64,000 bases of DNA. Origin: Veillonella dispar. Lineage in GTDB: Bacteria > Bacillota > Negativicutes > Veillonellales > Veillonellaceae. The stretch covers positions 1,323,952 through 1,387,951 of the forward strand of contig NZ_LR134375.1 in NCBI RefSeq assembly GCF_900637515.1, read 5' to 3'. Positions 8,932 through 18,769 of the stretch are shown here, one piece after another; positions within the stretch are counted from its first letter, which is position 1; every line of letters begins with the position of its first letter. Both the position numbers and the translations under genes were made by a program. The notes below the pieces were generated by a model, which had not been told where the DNA came from, did not search any database, and saw nothing but the letters and a program-made list of their open reading frames with translations.

Positions 8932-9642
8932 TTATTCAACACGACCGCCTAAATATGCTTCCATAACGCGAGGATCATGACGTACTTCATCAGCTGGACC
9001 AGATAATACCATTTTACCTGTTTCCAATACATACGCGTAATCAGCAATTTTCAATGCTTGTCGTACATTTTGTTCTACCAAAAGAACAGTAGTTCCTTCA
9101 GCACTAATTTCTTTGATAGTTTCAAAGATTTCATTTACTACTAATGGTGCAAGACCCATTGATGGTTCATCCAATAGTAAGAGCTTTGGACGTGCCATAA
9201 GTGCACGACCAATAGCTAACATTTGCTGTTGACCACCAGATAGAGTACCACCTAATTGGTAACTACGTTCGTCAAGGATTGGGAAGCGTTTAAATACTTT
9301 TTTAATATCTGCTTCAATCTCATTATCGTTACGAATATAAGCACCCATTTCTAGGTTTTCATAAACGCTCATATCTTGAAGAATTTGACGACCTTCAGGA
9401 ACCAAGGAAATACCACCATGTACAATTTGATGTGTTTTATGACCAGTAATATCTTGGCCTTCAAATAATACTTTACCAGATGTTGGTTTTACAAGCCCCA
9501 TGATGGTTTTCATAGTTGTAGATTTACCGGCACCATTGGCACCAATCAAGGATACAATAGAGCCTTGAGGTACTTCTAAACTAATATTTTTTAAGGCTGT
9601 AATATGTCCATAACCAGCCACGATGTTTTCTAGCTTTAACAT
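8932..9642 (-). CDS. livF: Branched-chain amino-acid ABC transporter, ATPase LivF
   Basis: A 236-residue ABC ATPase with Walker A GANGAGKST (34-42), signature LSGGQQQM, Walker B LLLLDEPSMGLAP and the switch His region replaced by the LVEQNV motif typical of LivF. With LivG it powers uptake of leucine, isoleucine and valine, or related amino acids, through LivHM in the inner membrane. It is the last gene of a five-gene operon, two bases after the livG stop, and is followed by a strong terminator. Confidence 0.95.
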   Translation of the reverse strand: MLKLENIVAGYGHITALKNISLEVPQGSIVSLIGANGAGKSTTMKTIMGLVKPTSGKVLFEGQDITGHKTHQIVHGGISLVPEGRQILQDMSVYENLEMGAYIRNDNEIEADIKKVFKRFPILDERSYQLGGTLSGGQQQMLAIGRALMARPKLLLLDEPSMGLAPLVVNEIFETIKEISAEGTTVLLVEQNVRQALKIADYAYVLETGKMVLSGPADEVRHDPRVMEAYLGGRVE

Positions 9643-9643
9643 A

Positions 9644-10405
9644 TTACGCCTCCTCTTTACCTAAGTAAGCTTCAATTACAGCCTCATTGTTTTGAATTTC
9701 TTGAGGTGTACCTTCAGCAATCTTTTTACCAAAGTTGAATACTACCAAACGGTCACAAATATTCATCATCAATTCCATAGCATGTTCAATTACGACAACA
9801 GTAATACCTAGATCGCGAATCTTACCAATTAATTGGCGCAATGCTTCTGTTTCACTATCGTTCATACCTGCTGCTGGCTCATCGAGCAAAATTAATTGAG
9901 GATGCGTTGCCAAGGCACGTGCAATTTCAAGGCGACGTTGTTTACCATATGGCAAAGATGTAGCTACCTCTTCAGCATCGTCTTCAAGACCTACCAACTT
10001 TAAAAACTCATAAGCAATACCACGACAACGTTCTTCTTCAATACGTTGGCGTTTAGTTCTTAAGAAACTAGCAACGAAACCAGAACCTGTTCGGCAATGC
10101 ATACCTGTTAAAACAGTTTCTAAAGCTGTCATATTACCAAAGAGACGAATATTTTGGAATGTACGAGCTATACCCATTTCAACTGTTCTATGTGGCTTAA
10201 TACCTACAACAGACATGCCATCAAATACGATTTCACCAGAACTTACAGGGAATACACCAGTAATCAAGTTAAAGAGTGTAGTCTTACCAGCACCGTTTGG
10301 ACCAATAACACCAAACACTTCACCTTGTTTTACACCAAAGGATATACCGGTGAGAGCTGCAACGCCACCAAAGCTTTTACTTACGTCATTTAATTCTAAT
10401 AGCAT
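9644..10405 (-). CDS. livG: Branched-chain amino-acid ABC transporter, ATPase LivG
   Basis: A 253-residue ABC ATPase with Walker A GPNGAGKTT (about 34-42), a long Q-loop region (ARTFQNIRLF) typical of LivG, a family-type signature region LPYGKQRRLEIARAL and Walker B LILLDEPAAG. The C-terminal VIEHAMELMM segment is also diagnostic. It is the second ATPase of the Liv system, 11 bp downstream of livM. Confidence 0.95.
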   Translation of the reverse strand: MLLELNDVSKSFGGVAALTGISFGVKQGEVFGVIGPNGAGKTTLFNLITGVFPVSSGEIVFDGMSVVGIKPHRTVEMGIARTFQNIRLFGNMTALETVLTGMHCRTGSGFVASFLRTKRQRIEEERCRGIAYEFLKLVGLEDDAEEVATSLPYGKQRRLEIARALATHPQLILLDEPAAGMNDSETEALRQLIGKIRDLGITVVVIEHAMELMMNICDRLVVFNFGKKIAEGTPQEIQNNEAVIEAYLGKEEA

Positions 10406-10416
10406 TCAGTTCCCTC

Positions 10417-11430
10417 CTATCCTTGTTTTTCTTCTTGTTGTTTGCGTTTATACGCTTCAAAACGTTCTGTTAATACTTGTGATTCAGGAATATATGGAGC
10501 TTTTTTAAAGCCTAATTTACGACTAATTTTGTCTACCATAGATTCTGTTAAAATACCATCTGGGCGAACTGCCATCAAGATAACAAGCAATGCACCGTAG
10601 ATGATGTCCCGATAATCGGATAAGAAGCGCAATACTTCTGGCAATAATGTAAGAATAAAGGAACCTAATACGGAGCCCCATACGACATTAGAACCACCAA
10701 ATACAGGGAATAATAAGATTTGTACTACCTTATGGTAGCTAAAGTCTGTAGGATTGATAAAGTTTGTAATATGAGCATACAAACCACCGCCAATACCAGC
10801 GATGAAAGCACCAATGATAAAGGCCATCATCTTGTAGTATACAACGTTAATCCCCATTAATTCTGCTGCATGATCATCAGCCTTAATCGCTGCAAAGGCA
10901 CGACCAACACGGCTATTATTAATGCGTACACAGAAGGCAATAATCAATACTAAGATTGCCAATAGGATAATGATAGCCATTAAGTTGCCCCATGCAACAG
11001 CATCAATACCCATCAAACCATCGATATCAAGTTCATAGGCTAAGTTTGTTAATTCTTGAGGAATGGATGGAATACCAGAAAGGCCTAATGCACCATTAGT
11101 AATATCCAAGTTCAAGAAAATAACACGCACCACCTCGCCAAAACCAAGAGTAGCAATGGCAAGATATAAACCGCGAAGACGTGTTGTTGGTAAACCGATA
11201 ATAACGGCTACAAGACTGGCAACTAGGCCACCAATGATAATGCCTACAACGATAGGCAAATCAGCCTTCAAAGAAAGGATAGCGCCTACGTATGCACCAA
11301 CGCTCATAAAGCCAGCAGCCCCTAAAGAAAGCTGACCACTTGCAAGTGTAAAGTAAATAGAGATACCCATGATGGCATTGATGATGAAGAACATCACGAT
11401 CTGTAGATAATACGGGTTCAATAAATCCAT
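10417..11430 (-). CDS. livM: Branched-chain amino-acid ABC transporter, permease LivM
   Basis: A 337-residue permease with eight or nine hydrophobic helices and the LivM signature (LASGQLSLGAAGFMSVGAY near residue 28; RVGRAFAAIKADDHAAELMGIN in the cytoplasmic coupling loop). Its charged C-terminus (YKRKQQEEKQG) is cytoplasmic. The start codon shares one base with the livH stop, so the two permease subunits are co-translated. Confidence 0.95.
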   Translation of the reverse strand: MDLLNPYYLQIVMFFIINAIMGISIYFTLASGQLSLGAAGFMSVGAYVGAILSLKADLPIVVGIIIGGLVASLVAVIIGLPTTRLRGLYLAIATLGFGEVVRVIFLNLDITNGALGLSGIPSIPQELTNLAYELDIDGLMGIDAVAWGNLMAIIILLAILVLIIAFCVRINNSRVGRAFAAIKADDHAAELMGINVVYYKMMAFIIGAFIAGIGGGLYAHITNFINPTDFSYHKVVQILLFPVFGGSNVVWGSVLGSFILTLLPEVLRFLSDYRDIIYGALLVILMAVRPDGILTESMVDKISRKLGFKKAPYIPESQVLTERFEAYKRKQQEEKQG

Positions 11431-12311
11431 TATGGTCTCCCCCCTTTATCTTTAGAACCAAACAAGCCTTGTGGGCGCCAGAATAATAATAGGATGATGA
11501 GGCCAAAGGCCACAGCATCACGGAATGTAGATGCGCCATAGGCAACAGAGAAGATTTCTGCTACGCCTAAAATGAAGCCGCCAACCATAGCGCCTGTAAT
11601 ATTACCAAGGCCACCTAAGATAAGCACTGCAAGGCCTTTAAAGCCGATGATAACGCCCATTGTAGGCTCAATAGCATTAAAGGACAAACCTACTAATACG
11701 CCTGCAGCAGCACCTAAGGCAGATGCAATCATAACAGTAACAGATATAATCATGGTTGGATTAATACCCAACAAAGCTGCCGTTTCAGTGCTCATGGATA
11801 CAGCGCGGATAGCCTTACCAATTTTAGTTTTCTTAATAACTACATTAAGAATTAACATTAACACAACAGAAACGCCTAAGCCAATAATTTGTACCATGGA
11901 AATTTTGAAAGCTCCAAAGTCGATTAGGCCACCAATATAATCTGGTGGGAAAGATCTTGTTTGAGGGCCCCAAAGCAATAATGCCAAACTTTCAAGGAAA
12001 ATAGAAACACCAATGGTACTAATAAGTGGTGCCAAGTGAGACACCTTTTTCTTGCGGAGTGGACGAAGCGCCACAAATTCTAAAAGATAACCGAGGATAG
12101 CACCGACAGCCATAGCTACGATAAGGGCTACAAAAATGTTAACGTCAAAAACAGTTACCATAAAAAGACCAACGAAGGCACCTATCATAAAGATGCCTCC
12201 GTGTGCCATGTTGATGATATTTAAAACGCCAAACACAAGTGTTAAGCCAATAGCGAGTACAGCATATAAGCTACCGAGGGTTAACCCGTTAACTAATTGT
12301 TGTAAAAACAC
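11430..12311 (-). CDS. livH: Branched-chain amino-acid ABC transporter, permease LivH
   Basis: A 293-residue permease, mostly hydrophobic, starting FLQQLVNGLTLGSLYAVLA, the LivH N-terminal signature, and carrying the coupling-helix stretch IGKAIRAVSMSTETAALLGI. It forms the membrane channel with LivM. The start is a GTG with GAGGTAATATA ahead, 16 bp after the gene for the binding protein. Confidence 0.95.
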   Translation of the reverse strand: MFLQQLVNGLTLGSLYAVLAIGLTLVFGVLNIINMAHGGIFMIGAFVGLFMVTVFDVNIFVALIVAMAVGAILGYLLEFVALRPLRKKKVSHLAPLISTIGVSIFLESLALLLWGPQTRSFPPDYIGGLIDFGAFKISMVQIIGLGVSVVLMLILNVVIKKTKIGKAIRAVSMSTETAALLGINPTMIISVTVMIASALGAAAGVLVGLSFNAIEPTMGVIIGFKGLAVLILGGLGNITGAMVGGFILGVAEIFSVAYGASTFRDAVAFGLIILLLFWRPQGLFGSKDKGGRP

Positions 12312-12327
12312 TATATTACCTCAACTT

Positions 12328-13476
12328 TTATTTTTTTAATGCGTCAAATTGACCGTTTTTAATTTGTAAAACTTGAACTTCCATGGAAGGATCGCGTTTT
12401 TCGTTGAACTTGAATTGACCAGTTACACCAACGAAGTCAGCAATATTTTTCAAAGCTTCGCGGAATTTTTCACGATCTGTAGTAGAACCTGCTTTTTTCA
12501 AAGCTGCTTCATAGAGGTATACTGCATCATAAGCTTGAGCTGCGAATTGGTCTGGTTCTTTACCGTATTTATCTTTGTAAGCTTTACGGAAGTCTTTTAC
12601 CTTTTGATCGTCTTTGTTAGGGAACCAAGGTGTACCTACGATAACACCATCAGCTGCAGCACCTGCAATTTTAATGAATTCAGGGCTGTTGAAACCATTA
12701 GAACCAATTACAGGTTGATTCATACCCATTTCACGCATTTTTTTCATGATTAATGCGCCTTCTTGGTAAAGAGAAGCAACTACGATAACATCAGGTTTTG
12801 CTTGTTGAATCTTAGTTAATTGTGCAGAGAAGTCAGTATCTTTATCTGCAAATGTTTCAGTATCAACAATTTGTACACCTTCGGATTCCAATGCTTTACG
12901 AGCTGTATTATTTACAGATACCATTTGGTCATTGTTGTTGGAGTACATAATAGCTGCAGTTTTGAAGCCTAAAGTTTTATGTGCTTCTTTAATTGCAGTA
13001 TCTACTGCCAAGGATTCTGGTACAGCGTTACGGAAAATGTAATCGCCGATATCTGTAATACCTTCAGCAGTTGTAGATGTGCCAAGAGCTACGATTTTGC
13101 TTTTGTTTGCTACAGGACCTGCTGCCATCATTTCGCCAGATAACATTGGGCCAATAACAGCTACAACTTTATCTTTAGAAATTACTTTATTCATTGCATT
13201 GATAGCTTCGTTTTTATCACCTTTAGTATCTTCTACTAACAAGTTGATTTTTACAGCATTTGCATCAGCGTTGATTTCGCTTACTGCCAATTCTGCACCA
13301 GCTTTAATGGATTCACCATATGCCGCTGCACCACCAGTTGTTGTTGTTAACAATGCAATTTTAGCCTCATTGCTATTTGCATTACCTGCATCTTTATTAC
13401 TGCCACAACCAGCAGCAACTGCCATTACACCAGCAAGACCAAAAATGGCTGCTTTTTTTAACATGGATTTATTCAT
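12328..13476 (-). CDS. livJ: Branched-chain amino-acid ABC transporter, substrate-binding lipoprotein
   Basis: A 382-residue periplasmic binding protein of the Leu/Ile/Val (Peripla_BP_6) family. A lipoprotein signal peptide ends with the lipobox VAAGC (Cys at about 24), so the mature protein is lipid-anchored. The body has the family motifs KIALLTTTTG, VIGPMLSGEMMA and YDAVYLYEAAL. It heads the operon, as is usual. Ligand choice within the branched-chain group cannot be read from sequence. Confidence 0.93.
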   Translation of the reverse strand: MNKSMLKKAAIFGLAGVMAVAAGCGSNKDAGNANSNEAKIALLTTTTGGAAAYGESIKAGAELAVSEINADANAVKINLLVEDTKGDKNEAINAMNKVISKDKVVAVIGPMLSGEMMAAGPVANKSKIVALGTSTTAEGITDIGDYIFRNAVPESLAVDTAIKEAHKTLGFKTAAIMYSNNNDQMVSVNNTARKALESEGVQIVDTETFADKDTDFSAQLTKIQQAKPDVIVVASLYQEGALIMKKMREMGMNQPVIGSNGFNSPEFIKIAGAAADGVIVGTPWFPNKDDQKVKDFRKAYKDKYGKEPDQFAAQAYDAVYLYEAALKKAGSTTDREKFREALKNIADFVGVTGQFKFNEKRDPSMEVQVLQIKNGQFDALKK

Positions 13477-13519
13477 GCTACACCTTTCCTTTGGAACATA
13501 AAACTTTAAATCTATATCT

Positions 13520-13549
13520 ATATTATTAGAGTTTTTAATTTTTTGTCAA
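13520..13549 (-). promoter_or_regulatory. Sigma-70-type promoter of the liv operon
   Basis: On the minus strand a consensus TTGACA and a TAATAT are separated by 18 bp. An AAAGGAAAGG ribosome site follows before livJ. An imperfect inverted repeat of ATTATTAGAGTTTTAATT type overlaps the promoter; it could be an operator or the weak terminator of the ABC-F gene. Confidence 0.75.
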
Positions 13550-13585
13550 TTAAAATAACTCTATAATAATATATACTATTATAAG

Positions 13586-15505
13586 TTATTCAGATAGTCG
13601 TTCCCATTTTTCATATAATGCATCTAACTCACTTTGTGTTGATTCAATTTGTATGGAAATTTTGGACATTTCATCTAAATCTTGCTGTACTACAGGATTA
13701 GCTAATTGAACTTCATACATTTTCATAGTTGCTTCTAATCGGGCAATTTCAGATTCCACCTCAGCTAATTGCTTTTCTATCATATAGGCGTTCGGTTTCT
13801 TCTGCGATCCCTCTGTAGATTCTTCTACTGAAAGTATAGATTCATTAATAGAAGTATGTTTATTATCACTAACACTATTTTCTAAGTTTTGCTCGTTAGC
13901 TATGGCTAACAAATCTTCCTGTTCTTTTAACTTTTCTTTGTAATACGAATAATTACCGAGATATTCAGTAATTTTCCCATCATCTAGAACAATGGTTTTT
14001 GTAGAAACTTGATCCAAAAAATATCTGTCATGAGAAATAATAAAGCAAGTACCTTCAAATTGTTGTAATGCTTCTTCCACAATTTCACGCGTTGGAATAT
14101 CTAAATGGTTTGTCGGTTCGTCTAAGATAAGGAAATTATCACCTTGAAGGAATAATTTTAACAATGCTAACCGAGCTCTCTCACCACCAGATAAGTCTCC
14201 TACTAGCTTAAATACATCATCCCCTTTAAAAAGGAATGAGCCTAATACATTGCGGGCTTTTTCTTCAGTATAGTTAAAATGGTTCATAACCTCTTCTACT
14301 ACCTGCCAAGAATCATGTAATTCCTCATGCTCTTGTGAGAAGTATCCCACTTGTACGCGGTTACCGATATCTACGTGACCATTCTCAGGGAATAATTCAC
14401 CTACTATAGTTTTTACGAGTGTCGATTTACCAGCCCCGTTAGGTCCAATAAGGGCTACTGATTCTCCACGTCGTACTACGAGTGATATATCATCAATGAT
14501 AGGATTTTCACCATATCCTACTGATAAATGATCTAGAACAAGAACCTTATCGGCACTCATCGCAGCAGGGGGGAAAGAAAATTGTAAATGATGTGAAGTT
14601 ACCGGTGCATCAAGTCGTTCTAAACGATTAAGTTGAGACTGCCGTCCACGAGCCATTTTAGATTTAATACCTGCGCGGTATTTATCTATATAAGCCTCTG
14701 TCTTTTTGATGTACTCCTGTTGTTTCTCATAGGCCACCATATCCGCTTTCAACCGTTCATCCCGCTGTTGAATATACCGACTATAATTACCACGATACGT
14801 TGTAGCCTTATGGTTATCCAATTCTACAACGCCAGTGACAATACGGTCTAAGAAATAACGGTCATGGCTGACAATGAGAATCCCGCCATGATAGGCAGAC
14901 AAATACCCTTCAAGCCACTCTAACATGTCCATATCTAAATGGTTAGTTGGTTCGTCTAAGAATAAAAAGTCTGGACGCCGTACCAATGCTTTAGCTAAAT
15001 TAATTCGAGTCTTTTGACCACCAGAAAAAGCGCTTGCTGGTTTATCTAAATCCTCATCAGTAAAGCCAAGACCATAAATGATGCGCTTAGTCTTTTGCTC
15101 GTAATCATAGCCGCCTAACCATTCAAGGCGATTTTGTAAATAATCTAATCGTTGTAAATCAGATTCACTAGCCTCTTCTGTTTCTAAGCGTGTGGTAAGT
15201 TCTTTAAGTTGTTCTTCCAATGCATGTACATCAGCCCATGCCTTTTCAATCTCAGTAGCTAAACTATCATCACCAAGATTTACATCTTGTTGTAAGTAGC
15301 CAATGCTTGCAACAGGCGACTTAACTACATTACCTTCATCAAGATCTTCATAGCCTAATATGCATTTTAATAAGGTCGATTTCCCAGCCCCATTAGGACC
15401 TACTAAGGCTAGGCGATCACCTTCTTTTATCTCAAAGGACACATTGGAAAATACTTGGCGCACCCCAAATGACTTTCCAAGGCCTATCATTCGAATGCGT
15501 TCCAT
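13586..15505 (-). CDS. ABC-F family ATPase (YdiF/YheS/Uup-like)
   Basis: A 639-residue soluble protein with two ABC domains in one chain and no membrane segment. Walker A GPNGAGKST occurs near residues 36 and 355. Signatures FSGGQKTR and LSGGERAR and two DEPTNHLD Walker B motifs follow. The linker between them is the charged PtIM-type region (about 235-300), and the C-terminal 70 residues are coiled coil, as in Uup. ABC-F proteins act on ribosomes in translation and sometimes give antibiotic resistance; nothing here points to resistance. The ATG has AGGAGGT ahead. Confidence 0.92.
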   Translation of the reverse strand: MERIRMIGLGKSFGVRQVFSNVSFEIKEGDRLALVGPNGAGKSTLLKCILGYEDLDEGNVVKSPVASIGYLQQDVNLGDDSLATEIEKAWADVHALEEQLKELTTRLETEEASESDLQRLDYLQNRLEWLGGYDYEQKTKRIIYGLGFTDEDLDKPASAFSGGQKTRINLAKALVRRPDFLFLDEPTNHLDMDMLEWLEGYLSAYHGGILIVSHDRYFLDRIVTGVVELDNHKATTYRGNYSRYIQQRDERLKADMVAYEKQQEYIKKTEAYIDKYRAGIKSKMARGRQSQLNRLERLDAPVTSHHLQFSFPPAAMSADKVLVLDHLSVGYGENPIIDDISLVVRRGESVALIGPNGAGKSTLVKTIVGELFPENGHVDIGNRVQVGYFSQEHEELHDSWQVVEEVMNHFNYTEEKARNVLGSFLFKGDDVFKLVGDLSGGERARLALLKLFLQGDNFLILDEPTNHLDIPTREIVEEALQQFEGTCFIISHDRYFLDQVSTKTIVLDDGKITEYLGNYSYYKEKLKEQEDLLAIANEQNLENSVSDNKHTSINESILSVEESTEGSQKKPNAYMIEKQLAEVESEIARLEATMKMYEVQLANPVVQQDLDEMSKISIQIESTQSELDALYEKWERLSE

Positions 15506-15533
15506 TCACAACCTCCTAATCATTTACCCTTTA

Positions 15534-16799
15534 TTATACCACATTTGCTCGCACTAATATTAACATTTCTATAGAATCTTTTGTTTTTCTACTATGACGA
15601 AATAATTTCCCCAATAAAGGAATGTCTCCTAATATAGGGATCTTTTGTATTTGGTGCTGATCGCGATTGTCCATGAGGCCGCCTATAACGAGTACCTCTC
15701 CTGGTTGTAAACGCACTCTTGTATGTGCTTGCCGCGTACTAATTTTATAAGCTTTCATTTCAGATACCATAATCGGTGTACTTACCTCGGCATGTATTTT
15801 TGCGTCTACACCGCCATCTGCGGTAATAATGGGAGTATAGTTTAACTTAATCCCTACCTCTTCATAGCGGGTAGAACGCTTGCGCTCTCCATTTACCTCT
15901 GACTCTTCTATAACGGGTATACGTTCCCCTATTAATATATGTGCTGTCTCACCATTGAGGGCCATAATGGATGGTTTAGCTATTAGAACAGCTTTTCCAG
16001 AACTTTCCATAAGACTTAGTTCTGGTTTTACAAAAAATTTGTAAGCTTCACCGCCTGGTGTTTTACCAAAGGTAACAGCCCCATAGGAATTAGTCTTATC
16101 TTCTCCATGTCCAGTCAAGCTGAGCCAGGACCATCTAAATCCTTGCTCTTTTGCATAAGATTGTTCCATAGCAATGATGGTTGCTTCTAATTGTACTTGT
16201 TTAGGTTCCTTGTCAACTGCATTGATTAGGGTTTCTACACGCCTCTTTTCTCCGCTTGTCAAATGCATTATTACTTCGTTTTGTTCTGAAAGCACAGCCA
16301 TTTTATCATTTTTTACTACTGTTCCCATTATATTTGATAAAGACTCTGCAGGCAGATGTTCAGGAGAAACTACATAGAGCTCTCTATTCTCTAGTGCAGT
16401 ATCCTCAGATTCAATAAGAAGAGTCTTATGTTGTTTTGTTACAGTAAAATGATATAACCGCCCTAGCTCTTTAATAATCTCTTCTGGAGACTCTCCTTTT
16501 ACACTTGCTGTAATATTGCCCTTTAATGACTCTACTCCGATAACTGATATACCATAACTGCGACAAATGCCTAACACAGTATCCTTTAAAGAGGCATTGC
16601 GTACAGATATTGTAATTGTTTCTTTATCTTTATAAGGTTCTACGCTCTTTACTGAATTATTTGTTGCATTATTTCCTACATTTTTTATTACATTATCTTC
16701 TATAGTATTTCCTGTTACAACTAACGTTTGTGCTAATAAAAAATATATTAGTGCAACTATTAATATAACTATTTTTATGATCACTCGATTTTTAGCCAT
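15534..16799 (-). CDS. Secretin (PilQ/GspD family), short form
   Basis: A 421-residue protein: an N-terminal hydrophobic segment (signal or anchor, about 6-25), an STN-like domain (about 58-110), an N1-like region and the C-terminal secretin domain from about 200, with VQLEATIIAMEQ and the secretin signature VLVIGGLMDNRDQ ... PILGDIPLLGKLFR. Secretins form outer-membrane rings for type IV pili or type II secretion. It is shorter than typical PilQ (about 600-700). The start overlaps the PilP-like gene by 19 bp and uses a GAAGGAGG site inside it. Confidence 0.9.
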   Translation of the reverse strand: MAKNRVIIKIVILIVALIYFLLAQTLVVTGNTIEDNVIKNVGNNATNNSVKSVEPYKDKETITISVRNASLKDTVLGICRSYGISVIGVESLKGNITASVKGESPEEIIKELGRLYHFTVTKQHKTLLIESEDTALENRELYVVSPEHLPAESLSNIMGTVVKNDKMAVLSEQNEVIMHLTSGEKRRVETLINAVDKEPKQVQLEATIIAMEQSYAKEQGFRWSWLSLTGHGEDKTNSYGAVTFGKTPGGEAYKFFVKPELSLMESSGKAVLIAKPSIMALNGETAHILIGERIPVIEESEVNGERKRSTRYEEVGIKLNYTPIITADGGVDAKIHAEVSTPIMVSEMKAYKISTRQAHTRVRLQPGEVLVIGGLMDNRDQHQIQKIPILGDIPLLGKLFRHSRKTKDSIEMLILVRANVV

Positions 16800-17641
16800 C
16801 GCGACGAACCTCCTTCAATGATTTCTACACCACTTGCAGTAATATTAGATATGGATATTCCTTGCCAACTACTCCCCACTGTAACCATCAGTTCCTCTGA
16901 ACCTTTTCGTACAATAGCTATATTTTGATTTCCTTCAATGATGCCCACCAGTTCAATTGGTTGTTCTAAAGTCAACGCATTAGAATTAATACTTGTTCTG
17001 GAGTGAACACTTTCATTACTATAGTTATTAATATCATCATGGATCATATTGCTATTCCAATCTTTATTCTTTCTATCCGTTTTTATATTTTTATTCTTAG
17101 TACTTCTATGCCGCCGTGAAGTTCTTTTATTACTTATTTTCTTACTATCACTAAGTGATGTTTCATCATTACTAATAGTATCTAAATCGTTATCCATATC
17201 TTTCATCTCATCACTTTGGCTTAATAAATCGGTACTAGAAATATCCTTAAAGACCTCTCGCCAAGGATGAGGCCGTTCTACACTACTCACATCATATAGT
17301 AAGCGTCCTTTAACAATAGAGTCATCTTTCTCATCATGTACGGCCTTATTCTCCACACCAGCTTTACTAGATTTTCCGTTATTGTTACCATTTCTTTTTT
17401 TATTAGCTCTCTTTGATGACTGCTCTTTTGCATCTACCTGCCTTTGATTATCAATAGTATCCTCTGATTGTGCTGAATTAATATCGATATGTTCATCTTT
17501 GTGAGGATAAAAAATACCAGCTGCTATCATTGCTAAAGCCAGTATAAAGAATATAAAAATTACAATTCGATAGTGTCGTATAAGAAAATATTGTCTAACA
17601 ATCCAGCCTTTGATCTGTTCTATATAGTCTTGTAAGTTCAT
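16781..17641 (-). CDS. PilP/GspC-like secretin partner protein
   Basis: A 286-residue protein with a cytoplasmic N-terminus, one helix (about 25-45), a long low-complexity Ser/Asn/Lys-rich linker (about 50-215) and a C-terminal beta-rich domain starting LVGIIEGNQNIAIVRKG, which matches the pattern of PilP/GspC homology regions that bind secretins. The adjacent, overlapping secretin supports this. No pilin, PilM/N/O or ATPase gene is nearby. The GGAGGTGAATT site sets the start. The exact family is inferred from pattern and context. Confidence 0.65.
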   Translation of the reverse strand: MNLQDYIEQIKGWIVRQYFLIRHYRIVIFIFFILALAMIAAGIFYPHKDEHIDINSAQSEDTIDNQRQVDAKEQSSKRANKKRNGNNNGKSSKAGVENKAVHDEKDDSIVKGRLLYDVSSVERPHPWREVFKDISSTDLLSQSDEMKDMDNDLDTISNDETSLSDSKKISNKRTSRRHRSTKNKNIKTDRKNKDWNSNMIHDDINNYSNESVHSRTSINSNALTLEQPIELVGIIEGNQNIAIVRKGSEELMVTVGSSWQGISISNITASGVEIIEGGSSRWLKIE

Positions 17642-17694
17642 AATTCACCTCCTGCAGACTATTTCTAGGAGGTCCTTTTAAATTCCTACAAAAA

Positions 17695-17734
17695 AATGAC
17701 TCTACCAGTCACCTAGGTGACTAATAGAGTCATT
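17695..17734 (-). terminator. Intrinsic terminator after galE
   Basis: Inverted repeat AATGACTCTA ... TAGAGTCATT around a central AGTCACCTAGGTGACT palindrome, followed on the minus strand by TTTTTTT. It leaves only about 50 bp before the PilP-like start, so that gene may depend on readthrough or on a promoter overlapping this region. Confidence 0.85.
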
Positions 17735-17770
17735 CATTATATTGACAAATCAAAAGGATTTGTTCTTGTT

Positions 17771-18760
17771 TTATTTGCTTTTAAAACCATCAGGATGAGA
17801 TGTATGCCATTTCCAAGCATCTTTGATAACATCAGCTACATTACTGAATTTAGAGTCCCAACCAAGTAAGTTTTTAATCTTCTCAGAAGAAGCAATCAAT
17901 GTACCAGGGTCCCCAGCACGACGATCACCATATTGAACAGGAATATCGATGCCTGTAACCTCTTTTGCAGTTTCAATGATTTCTTTTACGGAGAAGCCAT
18001 TTCCGCTACCAAGATTAAATACTTGGGACTCGCCGCCTTTACGTAGATAATCCATAGCCAAAACATGGGCAGCAGCTAAATCATTAACATGAATATAATC
18101 GCGTACACATGTACCATCAGCTGTATTATAATCAGTACCAAAAACAGTTATGTGCTCTCTTTTACCACGAGCTGCATCTAGCACAAGCGGAATCAAATGT
18201 GTTTCCGGATGATGATCTTCCCCAATCGTACCAGACGGATCTGCGCCAGCCGCATTAAAATAACGCAATGCAACATACGTAGAACCATAAATAGCACTAT
18301 AATCAGATAGCATTTCTTCAATCATCAGTTTAGTACGACCATATACATTAGTTGGATGCAATGGCGCATCTTCACGAATTGGTACCACCTCTGGTTCGCC
18401 ATATACAGCAGCCGTACTAGAAAACACAAAATGTTTTACCCCAGCAGTACGAGCAGATTAAATAAGGTGATAGGATCCAACTACATTATTTTCATAATAA
18501 ATAGCTGGATTTACCATTGATTCTCCAACTTGAGAATGGGCAGCGAAATGCATAACCCCAATAATATGATGATCTTTCATAATATCTACTAACTTAGGAT
18601 CTGCAATATCCATATTGTAGAATGTAACCCCTTCAGGAATAGATTCTACATGTCCGCGAGATAAATTATCTACAATGATTGGTGTATAACCTGCTTGTTG
18701 TAAGGCACGTACAGTATGACTCCCAATATAGCCAGCACCACCTGTTACTAAAATATTCAT
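17771..18760 (-). pseudogene. galE: galE, UDP-glucose 4-epimerase, interrupted by one in-frame TAA
   Basis: Two halves of one GalE reading frame are separated by a single TAA at 18458-18460. The N-terminal part (100 codons) has GGAGYIGSHT, HFAAHSQVGESM and ends GSYHLI. After the stop the same frame continues SARTAGVKHF and then FSSTAAVYGEP, YGRTK (catalytic Tyr-Lys) and the C-terminal sugar-binding part. Without the stop the product would be 329 residues, the normal GalE length, so there is no frameshift or deletion. The codon is probably a mutated GAA or CAA. The upstream pgi gene ends 9 bp before. A second epimerase gene nearby might compensate. Confidence 0.85.
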
Positions 18761-18769
18761 AGTTCCCCC

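Noticed and set aside
11261-11545. Minus-strand 94-codon frame over the livM/livH junction
   Set aside because: It overlaps two well-supported permease genes in another frame and has no ribosome site or recognisable domain.
18458-18460. Recoding (selenocysteine or pyrrolysine) of the galE stop
   Set aside because: The codon is TAA, not TGA or TAG, and no Cys or special residue is expected at that place in GalE.
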